Below, piece after piece: positions 63,590 through 64,000 of a stretch of 64,000 nt of DNA. The notes under the pieces are model-generated. The model was not told the DNA's origin. It made no database searches and saw only the letters and a program-made list of their open reading frames with translations. The translations under genes and the position numbers were made by a program. Position 1 is the first letter of the stretch. Each line of letters begins with the position of its first letter. This DNA comes from Macrophomina tecta (Eukaryota > Ascomycota > Dothideomycetes > Botryosphaeriales > Botryosphaeriaceae): positions 124,001 through 188,000 of the forward strand of contig JAKSGN010000005.1 in assembly GCA_024180945.1 (NCBI GenBank). The letters run 5' to 3'.

Positions 63590-64000
63590 TTATGCTCGAG
63601 GCGCGTCCACCGTCTCCCGCCCTTGGGCACCGCCGGCTACACGGTGACCCGAGAGGGAAGGTGCATGACTCGGTCGCTCAGAGCCTTCTTCCCCCACCAT
63701 CCAGCAGTGAATATTTCTCGTTTTCAGGGGGAGGATCCGGGGAGGCTCGGATTCAACTGAAAGTGAGCTATCCAGCGTGCTGCAGATATTCGGCAGCTTC
63801 CCGAGTCCGCTCTTCTCAATAGCTGACGTGGAAGCACCAGAATCAGCCATACTCTCTACATCTTTGACGGCCAGGGGCGCTGTAACACCGGGATCACTGC
63901 CCAGAGACGCAGATAGCTCTATTGTTTTCTCCAGATACCCTACTGGCACCCCCAGCCTCGACTCGTGGGAAGCTGCAATCCTGAATCTGATTCCTACGAC
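63590..64000 (-). CDS. Open frame running off the right edge, unrecognised
   Basis: The minus frame is open from the window edge (VGIRFRIAASHESRLGVPV) to a stop at 63590. The right part reads like coding sequence (YLEKTIELSASLGSDPGVTA), the left part less so, and an intron donor near 63800-63850 is possible. No family is recognised, and the start lies outside the window. Confidence 0.35.
   Translation of the reverse strand, partial: VVGIRFRIAASHESRLGVPVGYLEKTIELSASLGSDPGVTAPLAVKDVESMADSGASTSAIEKSGLGKLPNICSTLDSSLSVESEPPRILPLKTRNIHCWMVGEEGSERPSHAPSLSGHRVAGGAQGRETVDAPRA

Overview
The window is nuclear DNA of a filamentous ascomycete (Pezizomycotina). Its genes carry many 46-90 nt GT-AG introns with CTRAC/CTAAC-like branch sites. 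It encodes fungal-type Zn2Cys6, UstYa-like and heme-thiolate peroxidase proteins. It also holds an old retroelement whose two LTRs differ mostly by C-to-T/G-to-A changes, the signature of repeat-induced point mutation (RIP). All gene models below were spliced by hand and close in frame; no homology search was run.

Layout. 1-6.7 kb is an eroded accessory locus: a DUF1330-like fragment with an in-frame stop, an intact-looking heme-thiolate peroxidase, relics of an ABC transporter and of a nonribosomal peptide synthetase, and a UstYa-like oxidase. 6.9-9.7 kb is a hAT DNA transposon whose transposase has a one-base frameshift. 9.9-13.9 kb holds three tandem, diverged copies of an unnamed fungal gene family. 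14.6-24.8 kb returns to ordinary genes: alpha/beta hydrolase, RAD54 recombination helicase, monocarboxylate-type MFS transporter and two membrane proteins.

26.1-35.5 kb is a nest of two LTR elements. The outer one is short, RIP-like and gene-dead, bounded by GGTTG target duplications. Inside it, bounded by TAGAG duplications, sits a 7.7 kb chromovirus (Ty3/Gypsy) with LTRs that read as identical. The chromovirus has gag, a canonical -1 frameshift signal at the gag stop, pol with a chromodomain, and an intron-containing gene on the opposite strand between pol and the 3' LTR. That antisense gene encodes a Zn2Cys6-like cysteine cluster followed by a coiled coil and is the most unusual item in the window.

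35.9-64 kb is gene-dense: secreted type-B carboxylesterase, amino-acid permease, AIP1 (actin turnover), HIS7 (histidine synthesis, with a Gcn4/CPC1 site upstream), CHL1 (cohesion helicase with a 5-nt microexon in its Walker A motif), a sugar/polyol transporter, a nine-exon Zn2Cys6 regulator, a cytochrome P450, a TatD-type nuclease, a class III CoA-transferase, a short-chain dehydrogenase and a GNAT acetyltransferase. The transporter, regulator and P450 lie side by side and may form a small metabolic unit.
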